Positions 23,763 to 31,815 of a DNA stretch of 35,489 nt are shown here, one piece after another; the stretch's first letter is position 1, and every line of letters starts with the position of its first letter. The DNA is from an uncultured Veillonellaceae bacterium (lineage in GTDB: Bacteria; Bacillota; Negativicutes; Veillonellales; Dialisteraceae). The stretch is from contig CATVYJ010000013.1 in the NCBI GenBank assembly GCA_958348245.1, forward strand, positions 1-35,489, written 5' to 3'. The notes under the pieces were generated by a model. It saw only the letters and a program-made list of their open reading frames with translations. It did no database searches and had not been told where the DNA came from. The translations under genes and the position numbers were made by a program.

Positions 23763-24755
23763 TCAGTCCACGAGGACCGCGTCTTTATAGGCGTCGGGAA
23801 TCTGGATGCCGAGGATGTCCGCGTTGGTCTTGTTGATGATGACGGTGAGGTCCGCCGGGTCCTGCACGGGCATGGTCTCGGGCTTGCCTTTCCCTTCGAG
23901 GATGTCCGCGGCCATGTCGCCCGCCTGGATGCCGGTCTTGTAGAAGTCCACGGAGATGGAGCCGAGCGCGCCGTCCCGGGCCATGCTGTCCGCGCCGACG
24001 AAGACGGGCACGCCCGCCGCGTCAGTCACTTTCACGAGGGTCGGGATGGAGGAGGCGATCACGTTATCCGTGGGGACGTAGATGAAGTCCACGTCGCCCG
24101 CGATGGCTTCCGCCGCCTGCTGGATGTCGTTCACATTCGACACGGTGGCTTCCTCCACGGCGAGGCCGAGGGAGGCCGCGTGCCGCCGGGCCTGCTCGGC
24201 CTGGATCTCGCTGTTCACTTCGCTCGCGCAGTACATGAGGCCCATGGTTTTCGCGCCGGGCACGAAGGCGAGGCCCATGTCCACCTGTTCTTCCACGGGG
24301 CCGCGGTCGTTCACGCCGGTGACGTTCGTGTCGGGCTTCGCGTTGGATTTCACCAGTTTCGCCGTCTCGAAATCGGTGATGGCCACGCCCACGATCGGGA
24401 TGTCGTGGATTTCGTTCGCCACGGACTGCGCCGCCGGCGTGGAGATAGCGACGATCACGTCGGGCCGGGCGTTTTTGAAGCGCGCGGCGATATTTTTCAG
24501 ATTCGACTGGTCGCCCTGGGCGTTCTGCTGGTCGATCTCAATCTTGTCCGCGGTGTAGCCGCGTTTGGCGAGCTGGTCCACCACGCCCTGATTCGCCGCG
24601 TCGAGCGAGCCGTGCTGCATGATCTGAATGACGGCCACGTGCTTTTTGCCGCCGTCTGTTTTCGCGCCGCCGGAGCTGCCGCCGCAGCCCGCAAGGCCCG
24701 TGAGCGCCGCTGCGGCAAGGAGCGCCGCCGCCGTATAGAGTTTCCACTGTTTCAT
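23763..24755 (-). CDS. ABC transporter substrate-binding lipoprotein (TrpX-like, copy 2)
   Basis: A 330-aa lipoprotein of the ABC_sub_bind (PF04392) family. It starts MKQWKLYTAAALL with a signal peptide and lipobox LTGLAGC, so it should be anchored outside the membrane. The mature part has two Rossmann-like lobes, with VAVIQIMQHGSLDAANQG and VDFIYVPTDNVIASSIPTL typical of the family. Members bind tryptophan, tyrosine or other small solutes; the ligand here is unknown. The start was set at 24755 by AGGAGG eight bases upstream. It is a close paralogue of the gene at 24901-25890, separated from it by 145 bases containing a hairpin. No permease or ATPase gene is adjacent. Confidence 0.88.
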   Translation of the reverse strand: MKQWKLYTAAALLAAAALTGLAGCGGSSGGAKTDGGKKHVAVIQIMQHGSLDAANQGVVDQLAKRGYTADKIEIDQQNAQGDQSNLKNIAARFKNARPDVIVAISTPAAQSVANEIHDIPIVGVAITDFETAKLVKSNAKPDTNVTGVNDRGPVEEQVDMGLAFVPGAKTMGLMYCASEVNSEIQAEQARRHAASLGLAVEEATVSNVNDIQQAAEAIAGDVDFIYVPTDNVIASSIPTLVKVTDAAGVPVFVGADSMARDGALGSISVDFYKTGIQAGDMAADILEGKGKPETMPVQDPADLTVIINKTNADILGIQIPDAYKDAVLVD

Positions 24756-24825
24756 TCTTCCGTCCTCCTCTGGAAATGGGGCCCGCGCCGCCGATTTCCG
24801 CTTCCAATCTCCCGATTTGGGGTGC

Positions 24826-24868
24826 AAAAGAGGCGGGGCCGGGTTTCCGCGCCTGCGGCTCCGCCTCT
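24826..24868 (-). terminator. Hairpin between the two lipoprotein genes
   Basis: AGAGGCGG and CCGCCTCT (24861-24868 and 24829-24836) close a 24-base spacer and are followed on the minus strand by TTTTGC. It may reduce expression of the downstream copy. Confidence 0.65.
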
Positions 24869-24900
24869 ATGGTGTAGTATGTCTAATTGAAAAATCCCCG

Positions 24901-25890
24901 TTACTCCATCTGCGCCGTTTTCGCCACGTCTTCCGGAATGGTGATGCCGAGCGCTTCGGCGCTCTTCTGATTGATGACCACGATGAGGTCTTTCTGGGTC
25001 TCGACGGGCGTGGTCTCGGGCTTCGCTTCGCCTTTCAGGATCTTCGCGGCCATCGCGCCGGCCTGTTTGCCCAGGCGGTAGTAGTCCACGGAGACCGCGG
25101 CGAGCGCGCCTTCTTTGGCTGCCTGCTCATAGGCGGCAAAGACCGGAATTTTCGCGGCGTCGGTCACTTTCGTAAGCGTCGGCACGGAGGAGGCGATCAC
25201 ATTGTCCGTGGGGATGTAGAGGAAATCGACGCTCCCCACGAGCGATTCCGCCGCCTGCTGGATGTCGTTCACGCTGGAGATGGTCCGGGTCTCCACGGCG
25301 AGCCCGCGGCTCTCCGCGTAGGCTTTCATTTCGTTCGCCTGCACTTCGCTGTTCATCTCGCTGGAGCAATAGAGAAGGCCCGCCGTTTTCGCATGGGGCA
25401 GAATCTTCATGGCCAGGTCGATCGGCGCGGAGACGGGGTTCATATCGCTCGCGCCGGTGACGTTCGTGCCGGGCGCGTCGTTGGATTTCACGAGCTTGGC
25501 CTGCACGTAGTCCGTGATGGCGATGCCCACGATGGGGGTTTTGGTGATTTCATTCGCCACAGACTGCGCGGCGGGCGTGCCGATGGCGCAGATGAGATCC
25601 GGATCGGCCGATTTGAAACGGGCCGTGATGGATTTCAGATTCGACTGGTCGCCCTGGGCGTTCTGCTGGTCCACGTTGATTTTGTCCGGGCCGTAGCCGT
25701 TCTCGGCGAGCGCGTCGAGGAAGCCTTTGTTGGCCGCGTCGAGCGAGCCGTGCTGCATGAGCTGCACGATGGCGATATCCGTTTTGCCGGACGCGTCCGC
25801 CTTTTTCTCACTGCTGCCCCCGCAGCCCGCCAGTCCCAGCACCGCCGCCGCGGCGAGCGCCGCCGCCGTATACTTCATCCACTGTTTCAT
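24901..25890 (-). CDS. ABC transporter substrate-binding lipoprotein (TrpX-like, copy 1)
   Basis: A 329-aa lipoprotein with signal peptide MKQWMKYTAAALAAAAVLG and lipobox LGLAGC. The family strings IAIVQLMQHGSLDAANKG, IGTPAAQSVANEI and VDFLYIPTDNVIASSVPTL are shared almost word for word with its neighbour at 23763-24755, showing tandem duplication followed by divergence. It should deliver a small solute, perhaps an aromatic amino acid as in TrpX, to an ABC importer encoded elsewhere. It begins 18 bases after the PheC-like gene and is therefore under the same T-box leader. Confidence 0.88.
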   Translation of the reverse strand: MKQWMKYTAAALAAAAVLGLAGCGGSSEKKADASGKTDIAIVQLMQHGSLDAANKGFLDALAENGYGPDKINVDQQNAQGDQSNLKSITARFKSADPDLICAIGTPAAQSVANEITKTPIVGIAITDYVQAKLVKSNDAPGTNVTGASDMNPVSAPIDLAMKILPHAKTAGLLYCSSEMNSEVQANEMKAYAESRGLAVETRTISSVNDIQQAAESLVGSVDFLYIPTDNVIASSVPTLTKVTDAAKIPVFAAYEQAAKEGALAAVSVDYYRLGKQAGAMAAKILKGEAKPETTPVETQKDLIVVINQKSAEALGITIPEDVAKTAQME

Positions 25891-25908
25891 CGTTCTCTAT
25901 CCCTCCGG

Positions 25909-26688
25909 TTATCCGATATATTCTGCTTCCATTTCGTCCATGGTGCCGTTCATGGTGAGCTCCGCCAGGACGAAATTGATATAATTCAGCAATTCCTGAT
26001 CGCCTTTCGCCATGAGCACGCCGAAGCGGTTCTTCGTGAAGGGCGCCGCCGCCAGCGGGGCCGCGAGCCGTTCGTCCATCTTTTCATAGCGGAGGGCTTC
26101 CATGGTCTCGGTGATCATGATGTCCGCCTGCCCATCGGCCACGAGGCCGGGGATCTCCGCATTCTGTTCATGGACGAGGATCGTCGCGTCCGGCAGGTAC
26201 TGGCGGGCAAATTTTTCATTCGTTCCGCCCGGATTCACCATGACCCGCACTTCCGGCCTGTTCATATCCGCCAGCGTCCGATACTTCGCCGCGTCCCCGT
26301 CCCGGCAGAGGATGGTCTTGCCGAAGAGGAGATAACCGTCGGACATCTCCATGGTGCGCGCCCGGTCGTACGTGCGGGTGATGCCGCAGATGGCGATGTC
26401 GAATTTCCCTTCCTGCGTGTCGGAAGCGAGCGTGGGCCACGTGGTGGGCACGTATTCCACCTTCACATGGAGGGAGTCGGCGATCTTCTCGGCGAGAGCC
26501 GCGTCGAATCCTTCGTACTGTCCCGTCTCCCGATTGAGGTAGGACATGGGCCGGTAGTCGCCGGTCGTGCCCACGCGGAGGGTCCCGCGGGATTCGATAT
26601 CTTCCAGGTGCGCCGCGTCGGCGGTGATGCCGGCGGCGAGGCCGGCCGCGAGCAGAGCGGCGGCGGCACAGGTCTTCCACTGTTTCAT
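25909..26688 (-). CDS. PheC-like cyclohexadienyl dehydratase / family-3 binding protein
   Basis: A 259-aa secreted protein with signal peptide MKQWKTCAAAALLAAG and a cleavage region near ADAA (about 23-26). It has the family-3 solute-binding fold but matches cyclohexadienyl dehydratase (PheC) in LRVGTTGDYRPMSY, GFDAALAEKIADSL, FDIAICGITR and especially VNPGGTNEKFAR (151-162). The glutamate that follows in the ITETMEA segment (E194/E197) corresponds to the region of the catalytic acid. PheC converts prephenate or arogenate to phenylpyruvate or phenylalanine in the periplasm; a pure amino-acid-binding role is the alternative. It is first in a T-box-controlled operon with two lipoprotein genes; AAGGAG precedes the start. 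Confidence 0.7.
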   Translation of the reverse strand: MKQWKTCAAAALLAAGLAAGITADAAHLEDIESRGTLRVGTTGDYRPMSYLNRETGQYEGFDAALAEKIADSLHVKVEYVPTTWPTLASDTQEGKFDIAICGITRTYDRARTMEMSDGYLLFGKTILCRDGDAAKYRTLADMNRPEVRVMVNPGGTNEKFARQYLPDATILVHEQNAEIPGLVADGQADIMITETMEALRYEKMDERLAAPLAAAPFTKNRFGVLMAKGDQELLNYINFVLAELTMNGTMDEMEAEYIG

Positions 26689-26704
26689 AGTTCCATCTCC
26701 TTGG

Positions 26705-27038
26705 TTTCCTGAAATAAAAATGTCCCCTGCGCGGCGCAAGGCCAGCTGCAAGGGACGACGGGAACGCATCGCGGTACCACCCAGGTTATCTGAAGCAATA
26801 AAAAAAGCAGTACCGTGAGGGACGAAGTGTTCCGTGGTACCACCCTGCTTTGACTGTCTTCAAATCAACTCTCGATCCTGTAACGCGGATCACTCCGTCT
26901 CCGCCTACTGTTGTTTCAGCGAAGCAGCTCGGGAAAGAACTTCCGCAGCTCCTGCCCTCCGGTTTTCACCACACACCGGCTCTCTGCGCGGCGCAGACCT
27001 GCGTACTTTTTTCCGTCATGACTTTTTTGTAATTTGAT
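26705..27038 (-). promoter_or_regulatory. T-box riboswitch with two T-box/terminator modules
   Basis: Minus-strand leader of the PheC-like operon. Stem I marks are AGTA near its base, AGAGAGCCGG and GGTGAAAACCGG at its tip. Two T-box sequences follow: AGGGTGGTACCACGG (26832-26846) and TGGGTGGTACCGCG (26770-26783), each with its own terminator. Terminator 1 (26800-26851) has arms AAAGCAG and CTGCTTT plus a T-run; terminator 2 (26712-26756) has GTCCCTTGC with GCAGGGGAC and ATTTTTATTT. Only about 15 bases separate the modules, so there is no second stem I. The specifier is ambiguous: the segment GAAACAACAGTAGG (26917-26904) offers ACA (Thr) or AAC (Asn); a TTC (Phe) lies at 26923-26921. Confidence 0.9.
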
Positions 27039-27044
27039 ATTGCA

Positions 27045-27073
27045 AATATAACAAAATTCCCGGACGCTGTCAA
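27045..27073 (-). promoter_or_regulatory. Promoter of the T-box operon
   Basis: Minus-strand TTGACA (27068-27073) and TATATT (27045-27050) with 17-base spacing, a few bases before stem I. Confidence 0.88.
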
Positions 27074-27167
27074 GAAAATTTTTCCGGAAATTTTCTCTGC
27101 GGGAAGCGCCGCCAGGCCGGCGGTGTCTTTTCCTCCCGCGTCCTCGCCGCGCGGGGCGGTCCGCGGC

Positions 27168-27204
27168 AAAAAAAATACACCGCATCGGTGAAGATACGGT
27201 GTAT
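27168..27204 (-). terminator. Terminator of the CoA-transferase gene
   Basis: ATACACCG and CGGTGTAT (27197-27204 and 27175-27182) close a 14-base loop and are followed on the minus strand by a run of T residues. Confidence 0.92.
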
Positions 27205-27243
27205 GTCTTCTATTCATCAAAACTCTGTGGCAAACGAATCAAA

Positions 27244-28431
27244 TCACAGGGTCTTGTCTGCATAGAGCTGGTCGATGAGCGCATCGTCCATGTCGAGTTT
27301 TTCCTTGAGGATTTCTCTGGTGTGCTGGCCGAGGGTCGGAGCCGGAGCGTCGACGGAGCCGGGGGTGTCGCTCAGTTTGATCGGCACGCCGGCCATTTCC
27401 ACATCGCCGGCCACCGGATGATGGGTGGTGACGATCATGTCGCGGGCGATGACAGCCGGATCTTTGATGACGCGTTCCACGTCGTTGATCGGGCCGACCG
27501 GGATGCCGCCTTCCTTGAGGATGTGGAGCCATTCGTCCATGGTCTTGGTGACGAAAGTCTTGGTCAGCTCTTCGCCGAGAACCTTGACATTTTCCGTACG
27601 GAGCGGGTTCGTGGTGAAGCGTTCATCCGCAGCGAGATCCGGACGGTCGATGAGGCCGCAGAATTTCTGCCAGAGGGTGTCGTTGCCGACCGCGATGATG
27701 ACATAGCCGTCTTTCGTCTTGAGGGACTGGAAGGGGGTGATGGATGCATGGCGGTTGCCGATCGGCTTCGGAGATACGCCGGCGTTCATGTAGCGGGCGA
27801 TGGCGTTTTCGAGGATGGCTACCTGGCAGTCCAGCATGGACACATCCACGAGCTGGCCTCTGCCGGTCTTTTCACGGGCATAGAGAGCCATCATGATGCC
27901 CACCGCGGAGAAGATGCCTGCGGTGATGTCGCCGATGGAAGCGCCGACTTTCGTCGGTTCGCCGCCTTCCTGGCCGGTGATGGACATGATGCCGCCCATG
28001 CCCTGGACGATGACGTCGTACGCCGGGTCATGTTTGTACGGGCCGGTCATGCCGAAGCCGGTGCAGGCAGAGTAGATCAGACGGGGGTTGATTTCTTTCA
28101 GCACATCGTAGCCGAGGCCGAGTTTTTCCATCGTGCCGCCGCGGAAGTTTTCCACGAGTACGTCCGCCTGTTTAACGAGATCTTTCAGAATCTGCTTGCC
28201 TTCTTCAGATTTCATGTTGAGAGTCATGGAGCGCTTGCCGCGGTTCAGACTCATGTAGTATACGCTTTCCCCATTCTTAAACGGACCATACGCACGGGAA
28301 TCGTCGCCCTTGCCGGGTCTTTCAATTTTGATGACATCTGCGCCCATGTCGGCGAGAAGCATGCCGGTGTACGGAGCAGCGAGGACACGGGACAGGTCCA
28401 GGACAACGACGCCTTCCAACGGTTTTGCCAT
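27244..28431 (-). CDS. Class III CoA-transferase (CaiB/BaiF family)
   Basis: A 395-aa enzyme moving CoA between carboxylic acids. The N-terminus LEGVVVLDLSRVLAAPYTGM and the ADVIKIERPGKGDDSR block are hallmarks of the family, and KVGASIGDITAGIFSAVGIM contains the likely catalytic aspartate D168, matching D169 of formyl-CoA transferase. Donor and acceptor cannot be predicted. It has a strong promoter, a 5' leader with two hairpins, an AAGGAGG ribosome site seven bases before ATG, and its own terminator. Base usage is slightly less GC-rich than neighbouring genes, as in the translation operon, suggesting high expression. Confidence 0.93.
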   Translation of the reverse strand: MAKPLEGVVVLDLSRVLAAPYTGMLLADMGADVIKIERPGKGDDSRAYGPFKNGESVYYMSLNRGKRSMTLNMKSEEGKQILKDLVKQADVLVENFRGGTMEKLGLGYDVLKEINPRLIYSACTGFGMTGPYKHDPAYDVIVQGMGGIMSITGQEGGEPTKVGASIGDITAGIFSAVGIMMALYAREKTGRGQLVDVSMLDCQVAILENAIARYMNAGVSPKPIGNRHASITPFQSLKTKDGYVIIAVGNDTLWQKFCGLIDRPDLAADERFTTNPLRTENVKVLGEELTKTFVTKTMDEWLHILKEGGIPVGPINDVERVIKDPAVIARDMIVTTHHPVAGDVEMAGVPIKLSDTPGSVDAPAPTLGQHTREILKEKLDMDDALIDQLYADKTL

Positions 28432-28452
28432 AAGAATAACCTCCTTAACTTC

Positions 28453-28501
28453 TGCAAACGACTGCTTTGCATTGTTCTGCCGCGCAGTTGGCTCTGCGCG
28501 G
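28453..28501 (-). promoter_or_regulatory. Leader hairpins of the CoA-transferase gene
   Basis: A perfect eight-base stem CCGCGCAG/CTGCGCGG (28480-28501) and a six-base stem TGCAAA/TTTGCA (28453-28470) sit between the promoter and the ribosome site. No T-run follows, so they may act on mRNA stability or translation. Confidence 0.5.
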
Positions 28502-28512
28502 TTTCCGAAATT

Positions 28513-28541
28513 ATTATAACTATCCGCTTCTCGAATTTCAA
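28513..28541 (-). promoter_or_regulatory. Promoter of the CoA-transferase gene
   Basis: Minus-strand TTGAAA (28536-28541) and TATAAT (28513-28518) with 17-base spacing. Confidence 0.88.
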
Positions 28542-28722
28542 CGCAAATATATCTTTATTTCTATCGTTTTTTCGGTATACGCGGTCTTACATATTGACCG
28601 GCGCATATAAAATCCGTTTTTCCATAAATCAGAGCACATGTATTTCTCCGGGATAACTTCCCGGAAATGTCCCGCCGGACGGCAGTTTCCTTTATAATGG
28701 AAGCAATCAGAAAGGAGACGTT

Positions 28723-29604
28723 ATGAATCGGTATTTCCCCTTTGTATCGGAGGCGGCGAAGGCCCGGTACACCGCGCGGTACCGGGAAGAGGAAGCGCGG
28801 TGGCCCCTCCCCTTCACGGGGCGCTTCGTGGAAACGCCGGAAGGCAGGACGTACTGCCGCGTGTGCGGCCCGGCGGACGCGCCGCCTCTCGTGCTGCTCC
28901 CCGGGCTTACCACGCCGTCTCTCCTGTGGGCGCCGAACGCCGCCGCATGGGGCCGCGCGTTCCGTCTGTACACGCCGGACATGATCTACGACGCGGGGCT
29001 GAGCGTCAACGCCGCGCCGGTCTGGCGGCGGCGGACGCTTCTCTCGTGGCTCTCCCATCTCTTCGACGCACTCTCCCTGCGGCGGCCTTTCGCGCTGGCC
29101 GGCATGTCCTACGGAGGATGGCTCGCCGCGGAATACGCCCTCGCCCATCCGGAGGACGTGTCCCGCCTCGTGCTCCTCGCTCCGGCCGCGGCGGTGCGGC
29201 CTCTCCGTCCGCGCTTTCTCGCGGCCGCGGCGGCGTGCCTCTTCTTCCCCCGCCTCTTTGCGGACCGGTATTTCCGGTGGATGTTTGCGGACTCCCTCGC
29301 CCGTCCCGGCGCGATGACGTTTGCGGAATTTCAGGAAGGCGCGCGGCTCCGCCTGTCTTCTTTCCGCCTGCGCGTGCCCGCCCTGCCCCGGGTCTTCACC
29401 GACGGAGAGCTGGCGCGCCTGCCGCAGACGCTTTTTCTCATGGGGGAGCACGACCGGCTCTGCGATCCCTTTGCCGCGGCGCGCCGGCTCCGCGCCGCCT
29501 GCCCCCGCGCCAGGGCGCGCGTCCTCCCCGGCGCGGGGCACGACCTGCCCGTCGTCGCCGCCGGCCGGGTGAATGCGCTCGTCCTCGATTTCCTCAAAAA
29601 GTAA
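28723..29604 (+). CDS. Alpha/beta hydrolase
   Basis: A 293-aa hydrolase with the full catalytic set: nucleophile elbow GMSYGGW around residue 128, acid in GEHDRLCDP and histidine in GAGHDLP. The oxyanion region is LVLLPGLTTPSLLW. No signal peptide is seen, so it is probably cytoplasmic. Substrate (ester, lactone or thioester) is unknown. AAAGGAG lies seven bases before the ATG, and TATAAT (28693-28698) without a clear -35 lies upstream. It is monocistronic, facing away from the CoA-transferase gene. Confidence 0.88.
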   Translation: MNRYFPFVSEAAKARYTARYREEEARWPLPFTGRFVETPEGRTYCRVCGPADAPPLVLLPGLTTPSLLWAPNAAAWGRAFRLYTPDMIYDAGLSVNAAPVWRRRTLLSWLSHLFDALSLRRPFALAGMSYGGWLAAEYALAHPEDVSRLVLLAPAAAVRPLRPRFLAAAAACLFFPRLFADRYFRWMFADSLARPGAMTFAEFQEGARLRLSSFRLRVPALPRVFTDGELARLPQTLFLMGEHDRLCDPFAAARRLRAACPRARARVLPGAGHDLPVVAAGRVNALVLDFLKK

Positions 29605-29610
29605 GCACGC

Positions 29611-29643
29611 AAAAAGGCCCTGCCGCCAGGCAGCGCCTTTTTT
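29611..29643. terminator. Bidirectional terminator, hydrolase / symporter
   Basis: AAAAAGGC-CTGCC and GGCAG-GCCTTTTTT form a long stem with one internal mismatch. It lies between two converging genes and has A and T runs on both sides. Confidence 0.9.
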
Positions 29644-29649
29644 ATGCGT

Positions 29650-31068
29650 TCAGTCTTTCCAGAAATCGAGCTTCGACGCGTCGAGGCCGGGAATATTCCT
29701 GGCCAGGAAGACCGGATTCTTCCCTTCCTTCCGCTGGGCCTCGTAGTCTTTCATCGCGCGGATGGCGATGCCTCCGAGGATGAGGATGGACGGGATATTG
29801 ATGAGCGCCATGCACGCCATGAGGATATCCGCGATGGCCCACGCCGCGTCCATGGTGAGGCCCGCGCCGATGAAGACGATGAACGCGCAGAAGAGGCGGA
29901 ACGCCGTCATGAAGGATTTGCCCGGCTCGCCGTGATGGAGGAAGGACAGGTTATTATCCACATAGTACAGATTGCCGATGAGGGTCGTGAAGGCGAAGAG
30001 CACCATGGACACGGTGATGAGCATGGGGCCGAATTCGCCGAAAATCGTGGTGACCGCGCTCTGCACATAGGGCGCGCCCGCCGCTTCCTTCGTGATGGGC
30101 ACGCCGGACATGAGGCACATGAAGGCCGTGGCGGAGCACACGAGGAACGTGTCGAGGAAAACGGAGAACATCTGCACGAGCCCCTGCTTCACCGGATGCG
30201 ACACGTCCGCGGACGCCGCCGCGTTCGGCGCGGAGCCGATGCCCGCTTCGTTCGAGAAGAGGCCGCGCTTCACGCCGTACATGAGGCACGAGCCGGCCAC
30301 GCCGCCGAGGATCGCCTCGAAATCAAACGCGTCCGCAAAGATCATGCCCATCACCGTGGGAAGATAGGACAGATTCATGAGAATCGTCAGCACCGCGGCG
30401 AGGATGTAGATGACGCCCATCACCGGCACGAGCACCGCCGTGACCTTCATGATGCGCCGGCCGCCGCCGAGAATGCAGTATGCCACAAGCAGCGCCTGGA
30501 TGCCGCCGATGATCCACGGCGTCGACCCCGCGTCGTAGAAGCTGTACGCCGCGAAGGTGGACTGCAGATTGTACGAGCAGAGCATATTGAAGCCGCCCGC
30601 GTAAGTGAGAATCAGGAAAATGGCAAACGCGCAGGCGAGAAGTCGGTTGTGCAGGGCGCTCTCGATGTAGTAGGCCGGGCCGCCGTAGGACAGGCCGAGG
30701 CTGGAGCGCCGCTTGAAGATCTGCGCCAGCGTCGATTCGATGAACGCCGTGGACCCGCCGATGAGCGCGATGGCCCACATCCAGAAGACCGCCCCCGGGC
30801 CGCCGAGGCAGATCGCCGTGGAAATCCCGATGATATTCCCCGTGCCCACGCGGGACGCCGTGGAGACCATGAGCGCCTGGAAGGACGACACCTCTCCGCC
30901 TTCCGCGGGCTTTTCCATCACTACGCGGAAACACTCCGGGAAGAGCCTCACCTGCATCAGCCCCGTGCGCACCGTGAAATACAGCCCCGCCGCGACGAGC
31001 ACCACCACGAGGATCGGGTAGTACATCACATCGTCCAGCCAGAGCAGAATGGGCATCAATCCATCCAT
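29650..31068 (-). CDS. Alanine/glycine:cation symporter (AGCS family)
   Basis: A 472-aa inner-membrane protein with about eleven hydrophobic segments. Family marks are VSSFQALMVSTASRVGTGNI, the adjoining GGPGAVFWMWAIALIGGSTAF, and GLFSNEAGIGSAPNAAASAD. Members take up alanine or glycine with sodium or protons. The start at 31068 has GGAGG seven bases upstream; the longer open frame from 31119 lacks such a site. It has its own promoter, and a shared terminator with the hydrolase gene. Uptake of alanine fits the amino-acid-oriented metabolism suggested by neighbouring genes. Confidence 0.94.
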   Translation of the reverse strand: MDGLMPILLWLDDVMYYPILVVVLVAAGLYFTVRTGLMQVRLFPECFRVVMEKPAEGGEVSSFQALMVSTASRVGTGNIIGISTAICLGGPGAVFWMWAIALIGGSTAFIESTLAQIFKRRSSLGLSYGGPAYYIESALHNRLLACAFAIFLILTYAGGFNMLCSYNLQSTFAAYSFYDAGSTPWIIGGIQALLVAYCILGGGRRIMKVTAVLVPVMGVIYILAAVLTILMNLSYLPTVMGMIFADAFDFEAILGGVAGSCLMYGVKRGLFSNEAGIGSAPNAAASADVSHPVKQGLVQMFSVFLDTFLVCSATAFMCLMSGVPITKEAAGAPYVQSAVTTIFGEFGPMLITVSMVLFAFTTLIGNLYYVDNNLSFLHHGEPGKSFMTAFRLFCAFIVFIGAGLTMDAAWAIADILMACMALINIPSILILGGIAIRAMKDYEAQRKEGKNPVFLARNIPGLDASKLDFWKD

Positions 31069-31123
31069 ACCAGTTCCTCCTTTGCCAACGTCTTCCGTAA
31101 ACACCGCGTAAAAAACCATCCAT

Positions 31124-31150
31124 ATTATAGCACAGCGCCCGCCCTGTCAA
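31124..31150 (-). promoter_or_regulatory. Promoter of the AGCS symporter gene
   Basis: Minus-strand TATAAT (31124-31129) preceded by TGC as an extended -10, with TTGACA (31145-31150) 15 bases upstream. The short spacing is compensated by the extended -10. Confidence 0.75.
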
Positions 31151-31775
31151 ACGCCCCGCGCGCCGCCCGCCGCAGGAAAATTTTCAACCACGCATCGTTC
31201 GGCGGGCCGTAAAAAATCTTCGCGTGCAGAAATTTCAAATGAAAAAAGCATCGCATTCACGTGCGCGCACAATGCGCGACACAAATAAGCACGAGTACCG
31301 CTCTCCGCCTCTTTGTGTAGAGTACGAACCACGAGAAAACCGTTTACCAGAAGCGGGGGCGCACTGTGGGGGAATGTGCGCCCCGCCCAAATACACCCGC
31401 CCCCTATGAAACCACATAGGAAAGCACTGGTGCAGCTCCCCGCCCATTTGAACGGAGGCCGGTGCCCGAAGGGAGAAATTTTGGCTGGTGGCGTCAGCCG
31501 CAGCGCCTGTCTGAGCGACCATAGGGAGCGAGTTGCGCGGAGGGTAGTGACCAGCTAAAATTTCAGGCCGGAGTGACCGGGCGGCCGTTTGGCCCTTTGC
31601 TTACTTTCCGCCTTGTCGGGGCAAGGGGGAAAGTAAGCGACGCTGGAATCATATTCCCAAAATGGAAATAGTCGTGTGTTTCGGACACGTACGGGCTCTC
31701 TGTGTGGGTCCGTTTTTTCCCCCCATGAAGCAGACGCGGCTCCCCCATATGCGGGGACGCGCCAAAAAATTTCCA
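31151..31775. other. Gene-free island 2 with one type A repeat
   Basis: No credible gene. Besides the type A copy at 31424-31712, it holds a hairpin GGGCGCAC/GTGCGCCC near 31358-31387 and AT-rich leader-like DNA at 31200-31260. No type B copy is seen. Confidence 0.65.
31424..31712 (-). repeat. Type A structured repeat, copy A2
   Basis: On the minus strand it has the head CCGTACGTGTCCGAAACACA, the TTCC-GGAA-TTCC alternation, then arms TTACTTTCC and GGAAAGTAA. The long-range stem is GAAATTTTAGCTGGT (31564-31550) with ACCAGCCAAAATTTC (31489-31475), 14 of 15 paired. This stem has almost no sequence in common with the equivalent stem of A1 and A3 but occupies the same position. The conserved inner words CTCGCT and CGCTCAGACAG, and the end GGGCGGGGAGCTGCACCA, are retained. 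Confidence 0.75.
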
Positions 31776-31806
31776 TGCAAAAAGCAGCCTCCGGAGAGAC
31801 TGCTTT
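31776..31806 (-). terminator. Terminator of the family-5 binding protein gene
   Basis: AAAGCAG and CTGCTTT with an inner CTCC/GGAG pair form a stem followed by TTTTTGC on the minus strand. Confidence 0.85.
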
Positions 31807-31815
31807 CAGATTTCC

